A DNA stretch of 5,797 bases from Ferruginibacter sp. (lineage in GTDB: Bacteria; Bacteroidota; Bacteroidia; Chitinophagales; Chitinophagaceae), in contig JAGPDJ010000178.1 of NCBI GenBank assembly GCA_018057635.1, positions 1 to 5,797 on the forward strand, given 5' to 3'. The position numbers and the translations under genes are program-made. The notes below the pieces were generated by a model. That model was given only the letters and a program-made list of their open reading frames with translations, was not told the DNA's origin and ran no database searches. Below, piece after piece: positions 1-5,647 of the stretch (position 1 is its first letter; every line of letters begins with the position of its first letter).

Positions 1-302
1 AAGTAGAAGCATATATTATCGATATCGTTTTTGCAACCCGTTTTCCGGAACAATTCAACCTGGCCAAACTTAAGCCATTAATTGGTTTTGGTGGTTCACC
101 GAGAGCCAGTATAAACCTTGCGCTGGCAGCCAAAGCTCATGCTTTTTTAAACAAGCGGGGTTATGTGGTGCCTGAAGATATCAGGGATATCTGTAAAGAT
201 GTGTTGCGCCACCGCATTGGTCTTACGTATGAAGCAGAAGCTGAAAATGTGAATGTGGAAGATGTCATCAATGAAATTTTGAAAGCTGTTAATGTTCCAT
301 AA
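1..302 (+). CDS. MoxR-family AAA+ ATPase, C-terminal fragment
   Basis: This is the last 99 codons of a gene that begins before the window; the frame opens at base 3 and ends at TAA 300-302. The fragment holds the AAA+ lid domain. It has the segment GFGGSPRAS (bases 84-110), where the arginine at 102-104 fits the sensor-2 position of MoxR ATPases, followed by an alanine-rich helix (LALAAKAHAFL), then YVVPEDI and VLRHRIGL, which are typical of the family end. MoxR proteins are cytoplasmic ATPases thought to act as chaperones that remodel or insert metal ions into partners with vWA domains. The next gene, 50 bases on, encodes a DUF58 protein, the classic MoxR neighbour, and a BatA vWA protein lies further along. 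The Walker motifs are outside the window and cannot be checked. Family assignment is firm; the exact substrate is unknown. Confidence 0.9.
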   Translation, partial: VEAYIIDIVFATRFPEQFNLAKLKPLIGFGGSPRASINLALAAKAHAFLNKRGYVVPEDIRDICKDVLRHRIGLTYEAEAENVNVEDVINEILKAVNVP

Positions 303-352
303 TACCTGCAAAATTTTGCCTGCACACTTGCTGTACAAAAACCTATTGATAC

Positions 353-1288
353 TTGTTCTTTAAGAAAAAAAATACTGCGGTTGAAAAAAAAGATGAGGTT
401 GAAAATCAACCCGGAATCAGTCTGTCTACAACCGAATTACTTAAAAAGGTAAGGGAACTGGAAATAAAAAGTAAAAAGATAACCACCCATCTTTTTACCG
501 GTGAATATCATTCTGCTTTTAAAGGAAAGGGGATGAGTTTCAGGGAGGTAAGGGAATATTCAGCCGGTGATGATGTACGTTTTATTGACTGGAATGTGAG
601 TGCCCGTTTTTCAAATACATTTTCAAAATTGTTTGAAGAGGAGAGAGAACTTACGGTGATGTTGCTCATAGATACCAGTACCAGTAATATTTTTGGTACT
701 GTAGGTAAAAGAAAAAAGGAACTGATCACTGAAATAGCTGCTGTGCTGGCTTTTAGTGCTGTAAGCAATAACGATAAAGTAGGCGTGATATTTTTCAGTA
801 ATAAAATTGAAAAATATATACCTCCCAAAAAAGGAAGGCCGCATGCATTGTTCATTGTAAGGGAACTTCTTACTATTGAACCACAGACAAGGGGTACAAA
901 CCTGGATGCTGCCATCAGGTATTTTAACAATACAACCCGGCAAAAAAGCATTTCATTTTTACTCAGTGATTTTTTAGACACAGGATATGAAAATGACCTT
1001 AAAGTGATTGGGAAAAAGCATGATGTGATCGGTATAAAAGTGTATGATAAAATGGATATGCAGCTACCAAATGCTGGTCTGCTCCGGTTATCTGATGCCG
1101 AAACTGGCAACATAAAACTTGTTGACAGCAGCAACCCGATGGTAAGATATAATTACCAGCAACATTTTTTTAAGCAAACCGAAACCTGTACCAAGTATTT
1201 CCGCAAAGCCGGTGCCGACCTGCTGCATGTTCGTACAGATGAAGATTACGTAAAAGTTTTACAAAAGTTTTTTTTAAAAAGAAAATAG
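353..1288 (+). CDS. DUF58 domain protein (MoxR partner, vWA-like fold)
   Basis: A 311-residue protein without signal peptide or clear membrane segment, so probably cytoplasmic. The N-terminal part (about residues 28-85) carries ELLKKVRELEIKS, GEYHSAFKGKGMSFREVREY and the DUF58 signature AGDDVRFIDWNVSAR (71-85). A vWA-like half follows, with a complete-looking metal-site pattern: DTSTS at 107-111 (DxSxS), threonine 182 in RGTN, and aspartate 206 in LLSDF. The TTG start at 353 was chosen because an in-frame TGA lies at 347-349 and the first in-frame ATG (residue 61) would cut off conserved sequence. No Shine-Dalgarno is visible, as is usual in Bacteroidota. The role is inferred from family and context: DUF58 proteins are encoded next to MoxR ATPases and bat genes and probably act with them in assembling or protecting envelope proteins. 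The stop TAG is in the same frame as the next gene. Confidence 0.93.
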   Translation: MFFKKKNTAVEKKDEVENQPGISLSTTELLKKVRELEIKSKKITTHLFTGEYHSAFKGKGMSFREVREYSAGDDVRFIDWNVSARFSNTFSKLFEEERELTVMLLIDTSTSNIFGTVGKRKKELITEIAAVLAFSAVSNNDKVGVIFFSNKIEKYIPPKKGRPHALFIVRELLTIEPQTRGTNLDAAIRYFNNTTRQKSISFLLSDFLDTGYENDLKVIGKKHDVIGIKVYDKMDMQLPNAGLLRLSDAETGNIKLVDSSNPMVRYNYQQHFFKQTETCTKYFRKAGADLLHVRTDEDYVKVLQKFFLKRK

Positions 1289-1330
1289 CTGATTATCTCT
1301 ACCCCGAAAATTACATATCATTTTATTTTC

Positions 1331-2221
1331 ATGCTGTTGCTGAGCTTTGTTGCGATAAAAAGCCTGGCTCAATCAGTTGAGGTAAAAGCTGATAAGAGCA
1401 GCATCCTAATCGGGGAAAGGCTTCAATATGAACTTACCTGTAAACTTCCTTCACCGGGTTATGCCATTAATTTTAAATTCCCTGATTCTGTTTCCCGTTT
1501 TGAAGTTATTGAAAACAATAATTTTGATACAACCAGGAGCGGTACTGATTTCCTGGTTCATAAAAAGATCATTTTTACCAGTTTTGATTCCGGGGCATGG
1601 TATATTCCGTCTTTTGAAGTGTTGATTGAACGCCCTAATTTTAGCCGCAGGTTTTACACAGATTCTTTACTGGTTGATGTGGGTTATTCACCGGCTGACA
1701 GTAGCGGGCAGTTAAGGGATATCAAACCATTGATAGAAGTTACCATTACAGATTATACGCTGTATTATATTGCCGGTGCTGTTTTGCTGGCAATCATAAT
1801 CGGAATACTGCTTTACCGGTATTTTAAAAAGAGGAAGAAAAATACCGGTTCAATCTTCAATGATTCATTATCTCCTTTTGATGAGGCTATGAATGCTTTG
1901 AAGCAACTGAATGAAAAGGAACTAAGTGATCCAGTGCAGGTTAAAGAATACCATTCATCACTGGCTGTTATTTTTAAAAGATATTTCAGCAGGAAGCTTG
2001 GAGAAAATATGATGAACAGAACAACCGGTGAGATACTATTGAAAAGCAAAGGTTTTGATGATGCCCGGATTGTTTCTGCTCTTGCAGAATCTTTGCGTTT
2101 AACCGATGCCGTTAAATTTGCAAAATACATACCCGGGGAACAGGCATCGGGTGAGAGTCTTTTACAGGTTAAAGAAGTGATAGAATCAATAGAAAAAATC
2201 CATTCACCCATAAAACAATAA
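1331..2221 (+). CDS. BatD-like single-pass membrane protein with DUF4381-like cytoplasmic tail
   Basis: A 296-residue protein. From the ATG at 1331 it begins with a short hydrophobic leader (MLLLSFVAIKSLAQ) that looks like a signal peptide cut near AQ/SV. An ectodomain follows (about 15-142) that resembles the beta-sandwich of BatD proteins (VEVKADKSSILIGERLQYEL). Next comes one membrane helix (about 143-162) with a basic stop-transfer RYFKKRKK, and then a helical cytoplasmic tail (about 175-290) containing VKEYHSSLAVIFKRYFSRK, TTGEILL and VKFAKYIP. That tail pattern is familiar from the C-termini of BatD/DUF4381 proteins. It lies 42 bases after the DUF58 gene and 6 before batA, which fits one operon. 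The leader lacks a charged N-terminus, and the frame stays open upstream to the DUF58 stop, so a non-ATG start (for example ATT 1292) is possible. Membrane topology is well supported; the function is inferred from context. Confidence 0.8.
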   Translation: MLLLSFVAIKSLAQSVEVKADKSSILIGERLQYELTCKLPSPGYAINFKFPDSVSRFEVIENNNFDTTRSGTDFLVHKKIIFTSFDSGAWYIPSFEVLIERPNFSRRFYTDSLLVDVGYSPADSSGQLRDIKPLIEVTITDYTLYYIAGAVLLAIIIGILLYRYFKKRKKNTGSIFNDSLSPFDEAMNALKQLNEKELSDPVQVKEYHSSLAVIFKRYFSRKLGENMMNRTTGEILLKSKGFDDARIVSALAESLRLTDAVKFAKYIPGEQASGESLLQVKEVIESIEKIHSPIKQ

Positions 2222-2227
2222 GCTGCT

Positions 2228-3229
2228 TTGATTTTTGATTATTTCAATGATATCAGTTTTGGCCGGCAAATGGCGTTTTGGTTATTTATTATAATACCGG
2301 TTCTGATAGGTTGGTATATTAAGAAAAATAAATCGCAATTGGCTTCTATTGCTGTATCTGCATTGGATGCACCGGGGCTTGATTCCTGGAAATCATCTTT
2401 GTGGCATTTGCCGTTTGTGTTAAGATTGCTCGGTATTTCATTTATTATTATTGCACTTGCCCAACCGGAGACTAAAAATGCAGAACAGCATGCTGAGGGT
2501 GAAGGTGTGGATATTATTTTATGCATTGATGTTAGCGGTAGCATGACAGCACAGGATTTTATACCAAACCGCCTGGAAGCAGCAAAAGCAGTTGCTATTG
2601 ATTTTGTAAACCAACGGCTTACCGACAGGATCGGTGTTGTGATCTTTTCGGGAGAGAGCTTTACACAATGCCCGCTTACCACCGATCACAATGTGCTGAT
2701 AGCTGCCATACAGAATATCAGGAATGGTTTACTGGAAGACGGAACAGCCATTGGTGCCGGTTTGGGAACCAGTGTAGACAGGATCAGAAACAGTAAATCA
2801 AAAACAAAAATAGTTGTACTGCTGACTGATGGGGAGAATAATGGCGGCTTGATAGATCCAAAAACAGCCAAAGAAATTGCAAAAGCTTTTGGGGTGAGGG
2901 TGTATACGATTGGTGTTGGCTCTGAAGGATATGCGCCTCAGCCCGTAAATACTCCACTGGGTGTTGTTATACAAAATGAAAAAGTATCTATTGATGAAAA
3001 GCTGCTCAGGGAAATAGCAGGAGAAACCGGCGGTGAATATTTTCGTGCAAGGGATAACGAGAGTTTAAAGGAAATTTATAAGAATATAGACGGGTTGGAA
3101 AAATCAAAAGTTGAACTGATTAAAACGATCAGGTATGAAGATAAATTCTTTCCGTTTGCCATTGCGGCACTTATATTATTAGTACTGGAAGTGATTTTGA
3201 ATTATGTTATTTTCAGAAAATTCCCTTAA
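2228..3229 (+). CDS. batA: BatA-type vWA domain inner-membrane protein
   Basis: A 333-residue protein with the standard BatA layout: two N-terminal membrane helices (about residues 16-31 and 62-79), a periplasmic vWA domain (about 95-290) and a C-terminal membrane helix (about 308-329). The metal-ion-dependent adhesion site is complete: DVSGSM at 101-106, threonine 173 in EDGTAIGAGL, and aspartate 201 in LLTDGENN. The TTG at 2228 is preferred over the ATG at 2270 because the first residues (MIFDYFNDISFGRQ) match the usual BatA N-terminus. The gene starts 6 bases after the preceding stop, so translation may be coupled. Bat (Bacteroides aerotolerance) proteins are vWA and TPR proteins linked to MoxR/DUF58 and to stress or envelope functions; the molecular role is poorly known. 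A second vWA gene (batB) usually follows in this phylum but here a terminator-like hairpin comes next. Confidence 0.93.
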   Translation: MIFDYFNDISFGRQMAFWLFIIIPVLIGWYIKKNKSQLASIAVSALDAPGLDSWKSSLWHLPFVLRLLGISFIIIALAQPETKNAEQHAEGEGVDIILCIDVSGSMTAQDFIPNRLEAAKAVAIDFVNQRLTDRIGVVIFSGESFTQCPLTTDHNVLIAAIQNIRNGLLEDGTAIGAGLGTSVDRIRNSKSKTKIVVLLTDGENNGGLIDPKTAKEIAKAFGVRVYTIGVGSEGYAPQPVNTPLGVVIQNEKVSIDEKLLREIAGETGGEYFRARDNESLKEIYKNIDGLEKSKVELIKTIRYEDKFFPFAIAALILLVLEVILNYVIFRKFP

Positions 3230-3243
3230 TATCCAATTAACCG

Positions 3244-3275
3244 CTGTCGGGGTTTGAAACCGCCGACAGGGTTTT
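3244..3275 (+). terminator. Rho-independent terminator after the bat genes
   Basis: Fifteen bases after the batA stop, CTGTCGG (3244-3250) pairs with CCGACAG (3263-3269). The stem continues with GGTT (3251-3254) pairing AACC (3258-3261), leaving one bulged G and a TGA loop. A GG and a run of four T follow (3272-3275). The stem is strong and the T run is short. It probably ends the bat transcript ahead of rsgA. It may also be a dispersed palindromic element. Confidence 0.65.
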
Positions 3276-3299
3276 ACCAATTCTTACTAACTTGCAAGC

Positions 3300-4223
3300 A
3301 TGCAGGCAACAGTTTATAAATCTACCGGAAGCTGGTACATCGTAAAAAATGATGAGGGGCAGGTTTACAATGCCCGAATAAAGGGTAAATTTAAAATCGA
3401 CGGAATAACTTCAACAAACCCGATTGCTGTTGGCGACATTGTAGAAATTGAAAATGAGGATGACCTGGAAAGTACGGTAATCACAGAAATTTATGAGAGA
3501 AGGAATTATATAAACAGGGTTTCACCTCACAACAAGAATCAGCATCACATAGTTGCTGCAAACCTGGACCAGTCGCTGTTATTTGCCACGCTGAAAGACC
3601 CTAAAACATCACTGGGTTTTATAGACAGGTTCCTGGTTATATCTGAAGCTTATGGAGTTCCGGCCATCATTGTTTTTAACAAGTGCGATCTTTTTGGAAA
3701 AAAAGAAAATGAAAAATTCTTATTGGTAAAAGATATATATGAACCCATCGGTTACAAGATCATGCTGATGAGTATTGAAAAACTAACAGGTGTAGATGAG
3801 GTTAAAGCATTGCTGGCAGGAAAGGTAACATTGCTAAGTGGGCATTCAGGTGTTGGTAAATCAAGTTTTATAAATTATATCTTTCCCGAACTGCTGCTGA
3901 AAACCCAGGATGTGAGTGGCTGGAGCGGCAAAGGATTGCACACAACTACATTTGCCGAAATGTACGACCTTCCCTTTGGAGGCAAGATCATAGATACTCC
4001 GGGCATCCGTGAAATGGGGCTTGTAGATATATCAAAACAGGAACTCTCTCATTACTTTCCGGAAATGAGAGCTGTAATTAACCAATGCCAGTTTAACAAT
4101 TGTATGCACCTGGAAGAACCGGGTTGTGCTGTTAAAGATGCTGTTAATGATGGCAGCATCCACACAGAACGATACGTAAGCTATTTGAATATACTTGATA
4201 CGATAGACAAAAAAGCTTATTGA
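3300..4223 (+). CDS. rsgA: Ribosome small subunit-dependent GTPase A
   Basis: A 307-residue protein of normal length for this family. RsgA is a cytoplasmic circularly permuted GTPase that binds the 30S subunit and helps late maturation of its decoding region. Domains in order are an N-terminal OB fold (about 1-70), the permuted GTPase domain, and a C-terminal zinc domain. Motifs seen: G4 NKCD at 127-130, a probable G5 around MSIEKLTG, G1 GHSGVGKSS at 181-189, the threonine run 215-217 in GLHTTTF (G2/switch I), and G3 DTPG at 232-235. The zinc ligands fit C-x4-C-x-H-x5-C: Cys263, Cys268, His270 and Cys276. The ATG at 3300 gives the expected N-terminus MQATVYKSTGSWY. The terminator-like hairpin upstream suggests its own promoter, but the only candidate (TAACTTGC, just before the ATG) fits the Bacteroidota consensus poorly. 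Nothing appears broken. Confidence 0.97.
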   Translation: MQATVYKSTGSWYIVKNDEGQVYNARIKGKFKIDGITSTNPIAVGDIVEIENEDDLESTVITEIYERRNYINRVSPHNKNQHHIVAANLDQSLLFATLKDPKTSLGFIDRFLVISEAYGVPAIIVFNKCDLFGKKENEKFLLVKDIYEPIGYKIMLMSIEKLTGVDEVKALLAGKVTLLSGHSGVGKSSFINYIFPELLLKTQDVSGWSGKGLHTTTFAEMYDLPFGGKIIDTPGIREMGLVDISKQELSHYFPEMRAVINQCQFNNCMHLEEPGCAVKDAVNDGSIHTERYVSYLNILDTIDKKAY

Positions 4224-4226
4224 TTA

Positions 4227-4246
4227 ACTGGTGAACCGGTATTTTT
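4227..4246 (+). terminator. Possible weak terminator of rsgA
   Basis: Just after the rsgA stop, ACTGG (4227-4231) pairs with CCGGT (4236-4240), including one G-T pair, around a TGAA loop. A T run follows (4242-4246). The stem is only five pairs, so strength is doubtful, but the position between two convergent genes fits. There is no T run on the other strand, so it would serve rsgA only. Confidence 0.45.
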
Positions 4247-4256
4247 CCTTGTGTAA

Positions 4257-4559
4257 TTAATATGCCTGTTTTTGCAGGAAATGTGCCACTTCCATTACGA
4301 TCTTATTATCGCTTTTGGTATTGGTTGCCTGCTGAGGGTAAATGCTTACACCATTAAAAATATTGTAATGAAGGGTGAGGAACTGGTTTTTGTATTTAAA
4401 ATCCCAGTCAAGCGTGTCTGCATCATCAATCTGGTTAAGGAATTTAACTTTCAGGTGATCTGCAAGGGTGTTTGCAATGGCATAGAATTTTGAGATACCG
4501 CAATTGTCATCAATGACGGCTTCGGTGCCACCGGATTTGGTTTTTAATTCGTAACACAT
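4257..4559 (-). CDS. Conserved-looking 100-residue protein of unknown function
   Basis: A 100-residue soluble protein from ATG (4559-4557 read on the minus strand) to TAA at 4257. It has no signal peptide or membrane helix, so it is probably cytoplasmic. Its centre has an aromatic-rich stretch (TLDWDFKYKNQFLTLHYNIF then NGVSIYPQ) that looks like alternating beta strands. Helical segments flank it: ISKFYAIANTLADHLKV before and NKIVMEVAHFLQKQ at the end. An alpha-beta-alpha fold of a small DUF-type domain is likely, but I cannot name the family with confidence. It lies 51 bases downstream of the lipoprotein gene on the same strand and may share its transcript. It converges on rsgA, with 33 bases between the stops. 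Codon use resembles its neighbours and the opposite-strand frame gives no sensible protein, so I take this strand as coding. Confidence 0.75.
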   Translation of the reverse strand: MCYELKTKSGGTEAVIDDNCGISKFYAIANTLADHLKVKFLNQIDDADTLDWDFKYKNQFLTLHYNIFNGVSIYPQQATNTKSDNKIVMEVAHFLQKQAY

Positions 4560-4610
4560 AGATATAGGTTTTATTGTGGTTGAGGGTAAACTGTGTTTTT
4601 AACTAACCTG

Positions 4611-4811
4611 TCAGTAACTCTTCCTTCCGCCCTTATACTTCGCTTTATTACTGGCTTTAATGGCTTTTTCATCGCCAGAGGCAATTCTTTCAGCACCAAT
4701 ATTTCTGCCATTAGTCGGACATCCGTATTTTTCCTTTTTCTGGAATATCCTGGAAATAAAACAACTGTTCAGCATTGACAAAACAAAAAAGGCAAGTATA
4801 ATTTTTTTCAT
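4611..4811 (-). CDS. Small basic lipoprotein of unknown function
   Basis: A 66-residue protein from ATG (4811-4809 on the minus strand) to TGA at 4611. It starts with a standard lipoprotein signal: MKK, a hydrophobic core (IILAFFVLSM) and a lipobox LNSC, with Cys17 as the predicted lipidated residue. The mature part is about 50 residues, very rich in Lys and Arg, and contains YGCPTNGRNIGAERIASGDEK followed by a basic helix-like tail ending KYKGGRKSY. The CPTNGRNIGAE segment resembles small uncharacterised lipoproteins I recall from Chitinophagaceae; this is memory, not a search. It would be anchored in the inner or outer membrane facing the periplasm. The tail could contact acidic partners such as lipopolysaccharide or peptidoglycan, which is speculation. 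A second cysteine (31) is present. It lies between the carbonic-anhydrase-like gene (57 bases upstream) and the 100-residue protein (51 bases downstream). Confidence 0.8.
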   Translation of the reverse strand: MKKIILAFFVLSMLNSCFISRIFQKKEKYGCPTNGRNIGAERIASGDEKAIKASNKAKYKGGRKSY

Positions 4812-4815
4812 GTTT

Positions 4816-4847
4816 TAAAGATAAAAAACTTTCCTTTTAAAAAACAA
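4816..4847 (-). promoter_or_regulatory. Candidate Bacteroidota-type promoter for the lipoprotein gene
   Basis: On the minus strand, TATCTTTA (4823-4816) matches the -7 consensus TAnnTTTG at all but the last base. TTG (4847-4845) lies 21 bases upstream, within the usual spacing to the -33 element. The -7 box ends only four bases before the ATG, so the transcript would be leaderless or nearly so. The region is very AT-rich, so chance matches are likely. Confidence 0.3.
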
Positions 4848-4875
4848 AACTTCCTGTTAATGCTGTTTTCAGGAA
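4836..4875 (-). terminator. Possible terminator of the carbonic-anhydrase-like gene
   Basis: On the minus strand, TTCCTG (4875-4870), overlapping the TGA stop, pairs with CAGGAA (4856-4851) around a 13-base loop. It is followed directly by GTTTTGTTTTTT. The T-rich tract is convincing, but the six-pair stem and long loop are weak. It overlaps the -33 part of the candidate lipoprotein promoter. Confidence 0.35.
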
Positions 4876-5387
4876 CTTTTGAACCAGCTGCTGTATGTTA
4901 TATAGTTCTCAGCAATCCGGTTAATTTCACCTTTTAACTTATCCTGGCTGATATCCTTTACTTTTTTTGCCGGAACACCGGCATATATGCTTCCCGGTTC
5001 AATGATAGTATTTTCCAATACCACGGCACCGGCAGCTATTATGCTGTTACTGCCAATCTGGGCATTGTCCATGATGACAGACCCCATGCCAACCAGCACA
5101 TTGTCTTCTATAACGCATCCATGTACGATTGCATTGTGTCCGATGCTAACATTATTTCCAATAATGGTCTTGCTGCGCAAATAAGTGCAGTGAATGACGG
5201 CTCCATCCTGCACATTTACCTTATTTCCAAGGCTTATACTGTTTACATCGCCCCTTAATACTGCATTGAACCAGATACTGCATTGGTCACCCATTACCAC
5301 ATCTCCCACAATAGTAGCATTGGGAGCAATAAAACAATCATTGCCCATGGTTGGGCTGATACCATTTACAGGAAGAATTAGTGCCAC
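4869..5387 (-). CDS. Gamma carbonic anhydrase family protein (left-handed beta-helix, YrdA/PaaY-like)
   Basis: A 172-residue protein, the usual length for this family. It is built of hexapeptide repeats (for example CFIAPNATIVGDV, NNVSIGHNAIVHGC, VLVGMGSVIMDNAQIGSNSIIAAGAVV) that fold as a left-handed beta-helix and trimerise, then a C-terminal helix (about 147-165). The putative zinc ligands are His66 (VIHCTY), His84 (SIGHN) and His89 (IVHGC). Arg45 and Asp47 in LRGDV and Gln60-Asp61 in VQDG match the conserved structural and active-site residues of gamma-class enzymes. The acidic loop of the archaeal Cam enzyme is absent, as in YrdA-like members, so real CO2 hydration activity is uncertain. 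The start is GTG (5387-5385): an in-frame TAA lies at 5402-5400 with no ATG between, and MALILPVNGISP fits the family N-terminus. Probably cytoplasmic. It is divergent from the gene at 5730 across a repeat-rich region. Confidence 0.93.
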   Translation of the reverse strand: MALILPVNGISPTMGNDCFIAPNATIVGDVVMGDQCSIWFNAVLRGDVNSISLGNKVNVQDGAVIHCTYLRSKTIIGNNVSIGHNAIVHGCVIEDNVLVGMGSVIMDNAQIGSNSIIAAGAVVLENTIIEPGSIYAGVPAKKVKDISQDKLKGEINRIAENYITYSSWFKSS

Positions 5388-5416
5388 GATATTTGTATTT
5401 TATTTGTTAATTGTTT

Positions 5417-5506
5417 TTTCACGCAAAGACCGCAAAGGCGCAAAGAATTCTATGTGAAATTAGTATTTCTCATGTTTTTGTTTAAATGCATCAAACTAAA
5501 GTAAAT
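5417..5506. repeat. Intergenic repeat, copy A (direct copy of 5544-5637)
   Basis: Starts with TTTCACGCAAAGACCGCAAA and continues with GGCGCAAAG, so the word CGCAAAG or CCGCAAAG recurs every 8-9 bases. A middle part (CTATGTGAAATTAGTATTTC) follows, then CATGTTTTTG and an ATGCAT palindrome (5486-5491). Against copy B it differs by five substitutions and one indel over 5417-5492; the last 14 bases are less similar. TGTGAAAT and ATTTCTCA around TAGT could form a small hairpin with one mismatch. Confidence 0.85.
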
Positions 5507-5543
5507 TATAATTTTTTGGAAAGTTAGGATATGTGAATTATTA

Positions 5544-5637
5544 TTTCACGCAAAGGCCGCAAAGGCGCAAAAGTATTCTATGTGAACTTAGTATTTCTCA
5601 TGTTTTTGTGTGAATGCATCAGACAAAGTAGCAAATT
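5544..5637. repeat. Intergenic repeat, copy B (direct copy of 5417-5506)
   Basis: Same layout as copy A, starting 127 bases later. Here the two ends are better preserved as an inverted repeat: TTCACGCAAA (5545-5554) pairs with TTTGTGTGAA (5605-5614) through ten pairs including one G-T. The 70-base unit could therefore fold into a hairpin or have mobile-element-like ends. The ATGCAT palindrome is at 5614-5619. No transposase or coding frame lies inside. Confidence 0.85.
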
Positions 5638-5647
5638 CTCTAAAGGG

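Noticed and set aside
308..319. Perfect 12-base palindrome GCAAAATTTTGC between the MoxR and DUF58 genes
   Set aside because: It is AT-rich and leaves no loop for a stable hairpin, with no T run after it. Chance is a sufficient explanation, although an operator cannot be excluded.
508..1134. Long minus-strand open frame opposite the DUF58 gene
   Set aside because: It is the shadow of a clear DUF58 coding region; its translation is serine- and leucine-rich without domain features.
2228..3229. Damaged metal site in BatA
   Set aside because: DxSGS, the threonine and the TDGE aspartate are all present, so the vWA site looks intact.
3288..3295. TAACTTGC as a -7 promoter box for rsgA
   Set aside because: It matches TAnnTTTG poorly, there is no TTG at the proper distance, and it lies only four bases from the start codon.
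4272..4493. Plus-strand open frame of 73 codons opposite the 100-residue protein
   Set aside because: Its translation lacks a convincing domain, while the minus strand gives a balanced soluble protein. It lies convergently inside that gene.
5194..5457. Plus-strand open frame opposite the carbonic-anhydrase-like gene and running into repeat copy A
   Set aside because: It is antisense to the hexapeptide repeats and is low in charged residues; it is a by-product of the repeat-rich coding strand.
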